Source of the DNA: Chloroflexota bacterium
GTDB lineage: Bacteria > Chloroflexota > Anaerolineae > Promineifilales > Promineifilaceae
Reading direction: 5' to 3'
DNA length: 13,455 bases
NCBI GenBank assembly: GCA_020353135.1
Contig: CP070688.1
Location: 3,037,492-3,050,946, forward strand
The notes beneath the pieces are model-generated. The model did no database searches. It saw only the letters and a list, made by a program, of their open reading frames with translations, and was not told where the DNA came from. This document shows positions 1 to 7,084 of the stretch, in pieces. The position numbers were made by a program, and so were the translations under genes. Positions within the stretch are counted from its first letter, which is position 1, and every line of letters starts with the position of its first letter.

Positions 1-840
1 ACTGTCCAGGGTCTCGGAATAGTACTCGTGCCGGTAACGGGAAGGCGCATCGGCACAGGGGTTCCAGCCATCTATGAGGGCTGCTACTGTGTACTCACCG
101 AAGGGAAGGGCGCCCAAGCCGAATCGACCAAATTGATCAGTGCATGTGGCGCGATCGTTCTCTCCGTCGGAAACCCACATGTCAGGCAAGGGTGTTATGC
201 CGTCGGCGGCATAGACGGTGCCGACAATGACGCCGGCTCTATCCAGGGTGAAGTCGATATTGGTGGCGGTGTCGTTCGACTCGCTCAGGACGATGGGAAT
301 GGCCGTATCACTGTCCATGGTCTCAGAGTAGAATTCGTGCCGATAATGAGAAGGCCCATCGGTACAAGGGTTCCAGTCGTACACAAGGGCCACAATCTTA
401 TACTCGCCAAAGGGAAGGCCGCCCAAGCCGAATTGTCCAGATTGGCCGGTACAATTAGCGTAATACACTTCTCCATCGGTAACCCAGATATCGGGTAAGG
501 GTGTGATGCCATCGGCGGTATAGACAGTGCCGGTTATGACGCCGGCCCTATCCAATGTGAAATCGATGTCAGTGACGGTATCGTTCGATTCGCTCAAGAC
601 GATGGGTGTGGCCAAATCGATGTCCAACGTTTCGGAGTAGTATTCGTACCGGTAACGAGAGGGCGCATTGGCGCAGGGATTCCAGCCGTCGACGAGGGCT
701 ATCATCTTATACTCACCCATAGGGAGGTTCTCGAGCGTGTAGCGGCCGTTTTCGTCCGTACACGTGGCATAGATGTTGTCGGCGTCGGAGACCCAAATAT
801 CACTCAGAGGCGTGGCGCCATCGGCGGCGTATACGGTGCC
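1..840 (-). repeat. Tandem 309-bp coding repeats (about 2.7 units in window)
   Basis: The GTVY-coding segment recurs with its first codon at 840, 531 and 222, an exact 309-bp (103-codon) period. Protein sequence is better conserved than DNA: many differences between units are synonymous. This indicates old duplications kept by selection rather than a recent expansion. The third unit runs off the left edge. Confidence 0.9.
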
Positions 841-1032
841 GGTGACCATCCCGGTATTGTTCGGGCTGGCAAGATCTTCTGCTGTTTTTCCAAAAGATTT
901 CACTACTTCGGCCGCTGGCTGCGCGGCGGCCGCCCAACCACGGATCCCCGCAATCAGGGTGGCCAGACACAGTAAAGCTACTATTAAAGAAAAGAGAATG
1001 CGAAAATAGCGCTGGGACTTGAAGCTCTCCAT
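1..1032 (-). CDS. Secreted carboxypeptidase-regulatory-like repeat protein (3' end outside window)
   Basis: Read from the reverse complement, the frame is open from the ATG at 1032 to the window edge (344 codons, no stop), so the C-terminus is missing. Residues 1-37 form a signal peptide: a basic start (MESFKSQRYFR), a hydrophobic core around residues 12-30, and AAAA before a likely cleavage near residue 37. From residue 65 there are tandem 103-residue units (65-167, 168-270, 271 onward), each opening GTVYxADG and carrying GxYxLxxLPxGEYK-like and YRxExYSET motifs. This matches the carboxypeptidase regulatory-like / Cna-B-like beta-sandwich fold. Each unit has two cysteines (ATC/NCT region and WNPC) that could form a disulfide outside the cell. 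A strong Shine-Dalgarno at 1039-1044 lies 6 nt before the ATG at 1032; the adjacent ATG at 1035 is only 3 nt away and is less likely. The role is probably structural or adhesive, but what it binds is unknown. Confidence 0.88.
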   Translation of the reverse strand, partial: MESFKSQRYFRILFSLIVALLCLATLIAGIRGWAAAAQPAAEVVKSFGKTAEDLASPNNTGMVTGTVYAADGATPLSDIWVSDADNIYATCTDENGRYTLENLPMGEYKMIALVDGWNPCANAPSRYRYEYYSETLDIDLATPIVLSESNDTVTDIDFTLDRAGVITGTVYTADGITPLPDIWVTDGEVYYANCTGQSGQFGLGGLPFGEYKIVALVYDWNPCTDGPSHYRHEFYSETMDSDTAIPIVLSESNDTATNIDFTLDRAGVIVGTVYAADGITPLPDMWVSDGENDRATCTDQFGRFGLGALPFGEYTVAALIDGWNPCADAPSRYRHEYYSETLDS

Positions 1033-1036
1033 CATC

Positions 1037-1044
1037 TCCCTCCT
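1037..1044 (-). promoter_or_regulatory. Shine-Dalgarno of the repeat-protein gene
   Basis: The minus strand reads AGGAGGGA immediately before two consecutive ATG codons (1035 and 1032). The AGGAGG core is 3 nt from the first and 6 nt from the second, which favours the ATG at 1032 as the start. Confidence 0.7.
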
Positions 1045-1064
1045 ATGAAGTCAAACGTATGCAA

Positions 1065-1086
1065 GCAGATCAACAGGGTGATCTGC
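1065..1086. promoter_or_regulatory. Perfect 8-bp inverted repeat in the leader of the repeat-protein gene
   Basis: GCAGATCA (1065-1072) and TGATCTGC (1079-1086) are perfect inverted arms around a 6-nt loop. The element lies between the candidate minus-strand promoter and the Shine-Dalgarno. It could act as an operator for a dimeric repressor or as an RNA hairpin in the 5' leader. No T-tract follows, so it is not an intrinsic terminator. Confidence 0.45.
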
Positions 1087-1102
1087 AAGGGCACCTACCC
1101 TC

Positions 1103-1132
1103 ATATTAAGAGGTCCGCCCCCTCCATTGCAA
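1103..1132 (-). promoter_or_regulatory. Candidate sigma-70-type promoter for the repeat-protein gene
   Basis: On the minus strand TTGCAA (1132-1127) is followed after 18 bp by TAATAT (1108-1103); each hexamer matches 4 of 6 consensus bases. Transcription would start near 1096, giving a leader of about 65 nt that includes the inverted repeat at 1065-1086. Confidence 0.35.
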
Positions 1133-1369
1133 GTGGCTTTTGTCACCTCAGTAGCTGATAAGTGTCACGGGATGGTTGTCTTGGAATCCAATCAGGGAAA
1201 ACTTGCATGTGGGTTGACACGTACCCAGAAGCAAGGCTTCTATCCGTTCAGTGATTGATTAGAAGGACGCCACCATAAATCTTGTCCCGGGCGATCAGGG
1301 TATAGTGCGGCGACTGTTCAAGCGATTGAACGCGTATGTTCGGCAGAATAACGGGCAACTAATGGACAC

Positions 1370-1397
1370 TTTTCAATCTGAGGTTCTGGGCGATAAT
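1370..1397 (+). promoter_or_regulatory. Candidate promoter for the hydrolase-cyclase gene
   Basis: TTTTCA (1370-1375) and GATAAT (1392-1397) are separated by 16 bp and match 4/6 and 5/6 consensus bases. The predicted start near 1404 leaves a leader of about 66 nt. The perfect inverted repeat GTTCAA/TTGAAC at 1316-1331 lies just upstream and could be a regulator site. The evidence is base matching only. Confidence 0.28.
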
Positions 1398-1469
1398 AGC
1401 ATTACCATTCCACTCGATTATTGGCTATTTGGCAAGCGGACAGCTTGGACGTGACGGTGCAGAACGTTC

Positions 1470-2915
1470 ATGGAGCAACATCTTCACTATTGTACGACGC
1501 CTGACGGCACTCACCTGGCCTACGCGACGGTTGGTCATGGCCCGCCGCTGGTTAAGGCTGCCAATTGGCTGAGTCACCTGGAGTACGATTGGCATAGCCC
1601 GGTCTGGCGTCATTGGCTAGAGGGTCTGGCCGAGAGCCATGAACTTATCCGTTACGACGAGCGGGGCTGCGGTCTTTCTGACTGGGATATTGAAGACATC
1701 TCTCTGGAAGCCTGGGTACAGGATCTGGAAACAGTGGTGGATGAGGCTGGGGTAGAGCGCTTTCCGTTACTGGGTATTTCCCAAGGCGGACCTATTGCCA
1801 TCACCTATGCTGTGCGTCACCCGGAGCGTGTCAGCCATTTGATTCTCTACGGTTCGTACCTGCGCGGCAAACTACGTCGAGACAATTCGGCCCGAAAGCT
1901 TGAGGAAGAACAAATGATGGCGGACCTGGTGCGGATTGGCTGGGGGCAAGAGAATCCCGCGTTTCGCCAAGTCTTTAGCATGATGTTCATTCCCGAAGGG
2001 ACGCCCGAGCAGTGGAGCTGGTTCAACGAACTACAGCAGGTATCCGCGTCGCCAGAAAACGCGACTCGCATCTATGAGTGCTTTGGAGGGATTGACGTGA
2101 GTCATCTAGCCGCGTATGTTCAGGCGCCGACCCTCATCTTGCACGGCCGGGAGGACACCCGAGTCCCTTTTGCTGAAGGGCTTCGGATGGCATCGTTAAT
2201 CCCAAACGCGAAATTTGTCGCCCTCGAGAGCAAGAATCACATTCTACTGCAGGAAGAACCTGCCTGGGGACGCTTTTTGCAGGAAGTTCGCGCCTTCCTG
2301 GGTGTCAAGCAAGAGGATGTCACCCAATTTGTACGCAACGAGGAACACGGAATCATCGATCAATACCGTTCAGCCGGCATCTTGTTTGCCGATATGGTTG
2401 GCTTCTCCAAGTTGTCGACCGAGATGGAGTCATCCGAGATGGTGGTGCTCTTGAATCGTATCTATTCGCACTTCGACCAGATTGTGGATCAACATGAGCT
2501 GGAAAAGATCCGGATCGTCGGCGATGAATATATGGCCGCCTCCGGCGTGCCCCGGCCGCGCTCCTATTACGCAGAGGCCCTGGCCGAAGCGGCCCTGGAT
2601 ATGCTGGCGTACCTGGAGTCATTGCCGCCGGTTAACGGCCGGCGAGTTACCTTTCGCTTTGGTCTAAACATCGGTCCAGTGACCACTGGGACGATAGGTA
2701 ACGTCAACCTGCAATATGATCTCTGGGGCGACACGGTCAACATCGCCAGCCGGATGCAATCGCACGGTCTTCCGGGAAAGATCCAGATCACGGGCCAGCT
2801 GTACGAGCAGATCGAAGACCGTTACGTTTGCCAGCCGCGGGGAAGGATCATGATCAAAGACAAGGGCGACATGGAGACCTGGTTCCTGGTCGGCCGGAGA
2901 GATGGCGAGAATTAA
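1470..2915 (+). CDS. Alpha/beta hydrolase fused to class III adenylate/guanylate cyclase
   Basis: The 481-residue protein has no signal peptide or membrane segment and should be cytosolic. Residues 1-280 are an alpha/beta hydrolase. The nucleophile elbow GISQGG gives Ser104; Asp229 in HGREDTRVP and His257 in SKNHIL complete a plausible triad. Residues 300-475 are a class III cyclase catalytic domain. Metal-binding Asp308 (FADMVGFS) and Asp352 (VGDEYM) are present, as are Asn424 and Arg428 (GDTVNIASRM) for transition-state binding. Asp417 in YDLWG is the residue typical of adenylate rather than guanylate cyclases. The adenine-selecting Lys position is Arg348 (EKIRIVGD), so the substrate is probably ATP but not certain. 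Class III cyclases work as dimers. The fusion suggests that binding or hydrolysis of a small molecule tunes second-messenger synthesis (inference). An in-frame stop at 1452-1454 limits the start to this ATG, which has only a weak ribosome binding site. Confidence 0.93.
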   Translation: MEQHLHYCTTPDGTHLAYATVGHGPPLVKAANWLSHLEYDWHSPVWRHWLEGLAESHELIRYDERGCGLSDWDIEDISLEAWVQDLETVVDEAGVERFPLLGISQGGPIAITYAVRHPERVSHLILYGSYLRGKLRRDNSARKLEEEQMMADLVRIGWGQENPAFRQVFSMMFIPEGTPEQWSWFNELQQVSASPENATRIYECFGGIDVSHLAAYVQAPTLILHGREDTRVPFAEGLRMASLIPNAKFVALESKNHILLQEEPAWGRFLQEVRAFLGVKQEDVTQFVRNEEHGIIDQYRSAGILFADMVGFSKLSTEMESSEMVVLLNRIYSHFDQIVDQHELEKIRIVGDEYMAASGVPRPRSYYAEALAEAALDMLAYLESLPPVNGRRVTFRFGLNIGPVTTGTIGNVNLQYDLWGDTVNIASRMQSHGLPGKIQITGQLYEQIEDRYVCQPRGRIMIKDKGDMETWFLVGRRDGEN

Positions 2916-2980
2916 CTTAGGGGCAGGGCCAATCATCTCCATTGGGCAATAGAGTGCCTTAGGAAGTCTAAGATCCATCC

Positions 2981-3000
2981 AGGAAGCTATTGTGCTTCCT
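2981..3000. other. Perfect 7-bp hairpin between cyclase and surface-protein genes
   Basis: AGGAAGC (2981-2987) and GCTTCCT (2994-3000) pair around a 6-nt loop. A smaller hairpin, CTTAG/CTAAG, lies at 2958-2972. Neither is followed by a T-run, so intrinsic termination after the cyclase is doubtful. They may cause attenuation or stabilise the leader of the downstream gene. An 8-bp direct repeat TCTAAGAT occurs at 2967-2974 and 3011-3018. Confidence 0.35.
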
Positions 3001-3033
3001 CGCCTTTCGATCTAAGATGTGGTTAGTTTAGGG

Positions 3034-3040
3034 AAGGAGG
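3034..3040 (+). promoter_or_regulatory. Strong Shine-Dalgarno of the large surface protein
   Basis: AAGGAGG lies 6 nt before the ATG at 3047, within GGAAGGAGGTG. It is close to a full complement of the 16S 3' end and fixes the start. It predicts efficient translation. Confidence 0.8.
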
Positions 3041-3046
3041 TGCCAG

Positions 3047-6000
3047 ATGCGACGCTTTTCTTTGCTTTTCTCTATTGTCCTTTGTGTCGTGTTTTTCCTG
3101 ATTCTTACTGGAGCCGTTGTCCGCTCTGACTGGTCGCCGCAGATCGCTGCCAACCAGGCGAGTTCGGCCGTCGGTACGGCCTTTACCTACCAGGGCTACC
3201 TGACCGATGGCGGCGCACCGGCCGACGGAGCCTATGATTTCTTATTCGTTCTGTATGACGATGAAGATGCCGGCAGCCAGCTTGGCCCGTCGATCGAAGA
3301 GCATGATCTGCCGGTGAGGGAAGGCTTCTTCACGGTCGATCTCGACTTTGAACGAGACGGCGACACGGTCTTTGACGGGACGGCGTTGTGGCTGGAGATA
3401 CAGGTTCGGCCCGGCGAGAATGATTCGGATCCGTATAGCACGTTGGCGCCGCGGCAGTCGCTGGCGCCAACGCCTCATGCCATATACGCTTCGCGGGCGT
3501 CCTGGAATGGCCTGATTGGGGTACCGTTCGGGTTCGCCGATGGCGTCGACGACGACACGACCTATGCGGCCGGGCCCGGTCTGGTTCTGAGCGACACGAC
3601 TTTCGCCATTTCGGCGACTTACCAACTGCCGCAGAGTTGCATTCAGGACCAGGTCGCTACCTGGAGTGGGACCGGCTGGTCCTGCTCCGATGTTGGCACC
3701 GGCACGGCCGGTTGGTCGTTAAGCGGCAACGCCGGCACGACGCCCGGGCCAAACTACCTGGGCACGAGCGACGATCGGGCGCTTGAGCTGCGGGTCAACG
3801 GCCAGCGAGCCCTGCGCCTGGAACCGGGCGCAGATAGCCCTAGCTTCGTTGCCGGCTACGGCGGAAACAGTATAAGCCCGGCCGCCGTCGGAGCCACCGT
3901 CGGCGGCGGCGGGCGTGATCTGGCCACGAACCAGGCTGACGGCGACTACAGCACTGTGGATGGCGGAGCCGGCAATACGGCCGGGGGTTATGCCTCCACA
4001 GTGGGCGGCGGCGAGGGTAATTCGGCCGGCGGCAACTACGCGATAGTCGGCGGCGGGATCTCAAACACCACCACCAGCAACTATACGGCCATTGGCGGCG
4101 GGCAAGATAACTCGACCAGCGCTGTCGGGGCCACGGTGAGCGGCGGCCAAGGCAATGAGGCCTCAGGCGCCTACGGAGGCGTGTCCAGCGGGGCCGTGAA
4201 TTCGGCCGCCGCTAACTTCGCCGCCGTGGGTGGCGGCTATTACAATGCCGTCGGCGGCGCCTATGGCACGGTAGCAGGCGGCGGACCATCTGATCTGGGC
4301 AATCCGACCACCAGCAACAACCAGGTCTACGATGATTATGGCGTCGTTTCCGGCGGAGGGGGCAATGTGGCCGGCAGCGACGACGGCGACCCGGCAGCCT
4401 CTGTCGCGGCGACTGTTGGCGGTGGAATAGACAATGCCGCCGGCGCCACGTACGCTACCATCGGCGGCGGACATGGTAACTCGGCAAGTAGCGACGGGGC
4501 TACCGTCGGCGGCGGAGACGGCAACAGCGCTACCAACCAATATGCGACCGTCGCCGGCGGTACGTTTAACTCGGCCGGCGGGGCCAATGCGACGGTTGCT
4601 GGCGGGAAGTTAAATGTCGCCGGTCAGCGTTCGGCGACTGTCGGGGGCGGTGAATCGAACATTGCCACAGGCGCCTTTGCAACCATCGGCGGCGGCTCAG
4701 GTAACCAGGTCGCCGGCAATTACGGAGCGATCCCCGGTGGCGTCAACAACTATGTCGGCGCTAATTACGGCTTCGCGGCCGGTTTTCAGGCTCGGGCTGA
4801 ACACGAGGGAAGCTTTGTCTGGTCAGATTCTACGCCGGATATCTTCGTCTCAACTGGCCCTGACCAGTTCCTGATCCAGGCTGCCGGCGGAGTTGGCATC
4901 GGCACCAATGCGGCAATACCAACTCGAACTCTCACCGTTGGCGGCAGCGCAACCATTCTCGGCGAAGGTCGGTTGGCAGCGCGCGGTGTAGTCACCGGAA
5001 CCGATGAATTCGATTTCGCTAAAGGACTTCAAGAACCTTCGGCGATTGACTCGGCCGGAAACTATATCTATGTGACCGCCGGCGCCACCAATACCTTGAC
5101 GATAATTGATGTGTCAGATCCAGACCATCCACGGCCGATAAACTATACGACTTCCGATTTGCACCAGCCCATTGACGTCCAGGTAGCAGGTGGCCTGGCC
5201 TTTGTCGCCTCCGAGCTGAGCAATCGGCTGGTCATCATAGACGTGTCAGATCCCTCTAATCTCAGGTCCATAGGATCCTCGGACCGTTTGCTGGCCAAGC
5301 CTCAGGCCGTTCATGTTGTGGGCAACCATGCCTATGTCGCCTCTCATGGAGAGAATGGCACTGGTCTGCATGATGGCCTGGCGATATTTGACGTTTCGGA
5401 TCCGACCGAGCCCCTGAACCGCGACTTCGCCGATGCTAACCTTGAGGGAACCAGCGACGTCTTTGTCGCCGGCGACTACGCCTATGTCGCCAGCCAGGAC
5501 AACGATCGGCTGGTTTCCTTCGACATCTCCGATCCGGACAATATCGTAGCGAAAGGATACGTGTCGGATTTCCTGGTCGCACCAACCGCCGTACAAGTCC
5601 GGGGAAACTACGCCTACGTCTTGGGCGGTGGTTCCCACAATCTGATCGCCTATGATATCCGGGTTCCGGACAGCATGGCCTATGTCGGCCAGGCATCCAC
5701 GAGCTTGCGCCAACCCGAATCGTTCTATCTGGCGGGCGACGACGCCTATGTGGCGTTTGCCGGCGAGCCAGGCACCGGCGCGCATAGTGGCCTGGTCGTG
5801 TTTGACGTTTCCGATCCGGCCGCCATCCAGGTGCTTTCGGTGATCGATATGAGCGACAGCCAGCCATCGCCAGAAAAACCCGTGGCCATCGCCGGAAGCG
5901 GCCGGCACGTCTATGTAGCCAACGAGGCCCATCATTCGGTCACGATATATGATGTGAACCATCTGGCAGCGCCGGCCGTCACCGCTGGCGTCGTGCGGGC

Positions 6001-7084
6001 CGACACATTGGAATCACTTGGCGATACCCAGGTCAACAACAATCTGAGCGTGGGAAATGGGCTGAACGTAGGCCCAGGCGGGACCCTAATTGAGGGGCAG
6101 CTATCAGTGGCCGGCCGGGATGACAACTATATCCTCGGCAACCTGAGTCTTGGCGCGGCCGGTCTCGTTCATTCCGACACCGAGAAAACGCAGGTTATGT
6201 ACCCCACCCAACAGTTGGACGTGCATGGGGATGCTCGATTCCGGGTCAACGACAATCATAGCCTGATGATGGCCAGCCCGCCGACGAAAGGGGCCTTCTT
6301 CGACTTCACAAGCAACACTTTCGGCGCTTACTACACGCCGACGGCCAGGATCGAGTTCTTTGTCCCCGATCCGTTCACCGGCACGACGCACACGACCGAG
6401 GTAAAGATCCTGACCCAATCGGCGTCAGATGATCAAGTCCGGGGGCGCGTGACCATAGGCGAGGAGATTGTTTTTCACCATGTCGATCCGGCCGAGCCCG
6501 ATCCAGAGCTCAATCTCAGGACGACCATAACCCTGACCAAAAATGGGCACGTCCTGCCTGGTGCAGACGCTGCCTACACGCTTGGCGATGAGGACGATCG
6601 CTGGGCGGCGGTATTTGCCGCAAATGGTACCATTCAAACTTCCGACGGCCGTTGGAAAGAGAACGTATCTGATTTAGAAGCCGGGCTAAATGAAATTCGG
6701 CGGCTGCGGCCGGTGACCTTCAACTGGATCGGCAATCCCGAAGACGGCCAGCATTATGGCCTCATCGCCCAAGAGTTGGCCGAGGTGTTGCCGGAGATCG
6801 TCGCTGGGGGCGGAGATGCCGGCCAACCTCTGGGCATGAATTACGCCGAGATGGTGCCGGTTCTGGTCAACGCCGTCCAGGAACAGCAAGCGCAGATCGA
6901 GAGCCAGGCGGATCAAATCGCGAGCCTGGAGGCGCGTCTCTCGGCCCTGGAGAAAGGGCGTGACGGGCCGGGAATGGGACCGGCGCTGGGCGCTGGATCC
7001 AACCTGTTCTGGCTGGGAGGAATGGTTTTCCTGGTGGTGATCGCGGCCGTCGGCGGCCGGCGTCGTCTGGGAGGCCGGTCATGA
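3047..7084 (+). CDS. Membrane-anchored surface protein: glycine-rich repeats, LVIVD propeller, S74 self-cleaving domain
   Basis: This 1345-residue protein is modular. Residues 1-26 are a signal peptide (MRRF plus a hydrophobic stretch). Residues 43-152 form a beta domain (FTYQGYLTDGG to LAPTPHAIYASRA) common at the N-terminus of secreted tail-fibre-domain proteins. Residues 283-574 carry ATVGGGxxNxA-type repeats resembling the YadA/Hep-Hag beta-roll. Residues 660-972 hold seven LVIVD-type blades (YAYVAS..LxIxDVSDP), a predicted seven-bladed beta-propeller. Residues 980-1190 are a beta-rich stalk. Residues 1195-1280 are an intramolecular chaperone / peptidase S74 domain with the expected Ser1199-Lys1204 pair in TSDGRWKENV. 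A coiled coil follows (about 1276-1304), then a membrane segment (1319-1336) and a basic tail (GGRRRLGGRS). S74 domains assemble trimers and cut themselves before the Ser. The role is probably a trimeric adhesin or stalk; the ligand is unknown. No phage genes surround it. It overlaps the next gene by ATGA. Confidence 0.93.
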   Translation: MRRFSLLFSIVLCVVFFLILTGAVVRSDWSPQIAANQASSAVGTAFTYQGYLTDGGAPADGAYDFLFVLYDDEDAGSQLGPSIEEHDLPVREGFFTVDLDFERDGDTVFDGTALWLEIQVRPGENDSDPYSTLAPRQSLAPTPHAIYASRASWNGLIGVPFGFADGVDDDTTYAAGPGLVLSDTTFAISATYQLPQSCIQDQVATWSGTGWSCSDVGTGTAGWSLSGNAGTTPGPNYLGTSDDRALELRVNGQRALRLEPGADSPSFVAGYGGNSISPAAVGATVGGGGRDLATNQADGDYSTVDGGAGNTAGGYASTVGGGEGNSAGGNYAIVGGGISNTTTSNYTAIGGGQDNSTSAVGATVSGGQGNEASGAYGGVSSGAVNSAAANFAAVGGGYYNAVGGAYGTVAGGGPSDLGNPTTSNNQVYDDYGVVSGGGGNVAGSDDGDPAASVAATVGGGIDNAAGATYATIGGGHGNSASSDGATVGGGDGNSATNQYATVAGGTFNSAGGANATVAGGKLNVAGQRSATVGGGESNIATGAFATIGGGSGNQVAGNYGAIPGGVNNYVGANYGFAAGFQARAEHEGSFVWSDSTPDIFVSTGPDQFLIQAAGGVGIGTNAAIPTRTLTVGGSATILGEGRLAARGVVTGTDEFDFAKGLQEPSAIDSAGNYIYVTAGATNTLTIIDVSDPDHPRPINYTTSDLHQPIDVQVAGGLAFVASELSNRLVIIDVSDPSNLRSIGSSDRLLAKPQAVHVVGNHAYVASHGENGTGLHDGLAIFDVSDPTEPLNRDFADANLEGTSDVFVAGDYAYVASQDNDRLVSFDISDPDNIVAKGYVSDFLVAPTAVQVRGNYAYVLGGGSHNLIAYDIRVPDSMAYVGQASTSLRQPESFYLAGDDAYVAFAGEPGTGAHSGLVVFDVSDPAAIQVLSVIDMSDSQPSPEKPVAIAGSGRHVYVANEAHHSVTIYDVNHLAAPAVTAGVVRADTLESLGDTQVNNNLSVGNGLNVGPGGTLIEGQLSVAGRDDNYILGNLSLGAAGLVHSDTEKTQVMYPTQQLDVHGDARFRVNDNHSLMMASPPTKGAFFDFTSNTFGAYYTPTARIEFFVPDPFTGTTHTTEVKILTQSASDDQVRGRVTIGEEIVFHHVDPAEPDPELNLRTTITLTKNGHVLPGADAAYTLGDEDDRWAAVFAANGTIQTSDGRWKENVSDLEAGLNEIRRLRPVTFNWIGNPEDGQHYGLIAQELAEVLPEIVAGGGDAGQPLGMNYAEMVPVLVNAVQEQQAQIESQADQIASLEARLSALEKGRDGPGMGPALGAGSNLFWLGGMVFLVVIAAVGGRRRLGGRS
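3893..4768 (+). repeat. Coding array of 45-bp (15-residue) glycine-rich repeats, 18 units
   Basis: Units open with ATVGGG-like motifs at residues 283, 302, 317, 332, 347, 362, 377, 392, 407, 432, 455, 470, 485, 500, 515, 530, 545 and 560. The spacing is 15 residues for most steps. It is broken after the first unit (19) and by two insertions (25 and 23) around residues 413-454. The consensus is roughly ATVGGGxxNxAxGxY. Each motif probably forms one turn of a trimeric beta-roll, by analogy with YadA-type heads. Confidence 0.88.

Larger units (their letters stand above)
1033..1469. other. Intergenic region between divergent genes
   Basis: These 437 bp hold no credible gene; short frames here lack ribosome binding sites and recognisable products. 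The stretch separates the minus-strand repeat protein from the plus-strand hydrolase-cyclase. It contains candidate promoters for both genes and two perfect inverted repeats (1065-1086 and 1316-1331). A consensus -35 hexamer TTGACA at 1214-1219 has only a poor -10 partner. No terminator, tRNA or recognisable riboswitch was seen. Confidence 0.6.

Noticed and set aside
28..498. 156-codon plus-strand frame across the repeat region
   Set aside because: It is the antisense of the 309-bp coding repeats. The minus frame has a signal peptide, a strong ribosome binding site and a recognisable fold; the plus frame has none.
1214..1243. TTGACA followed after 18 bp by TTCTAT as a plus-strand promoter
   Set aside because: The -35 is perfect but the -10 matches only 3 of 6 bases, and the start would lie more than 200 nt from the gene.
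2990..3018. TTGTGC, 17 bp, TAAGAT as a promoter for the large surface protein
   Set aside because: The hexamers match only 3/6 and 4/6, and the -35 lies inside a hairpin. It is too weak to list.
3893..4768. Regular 45-bp repeats considered as a CRISPR array or minisatellite
   Set aside because: The repeats are in frame in a large gene, degenerate at the DNA level and conserved as protein, with no unique spacers.
5246..5962. 238-codon minus-strand frame under the propeller region
   Set aside because: It is a shadow of the LVIVD repeat region, kept open by repeated codon patterns. It has no ribosome binding site and no known motif.
6629..6886. S74 tail-fibre domain taken as a sign of prophage
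   Set aside because: No capsid, tail, integrase or lysis genes surround it. The protein has a signal peptide and a membrane anchor, as in bacterial surface proteins.
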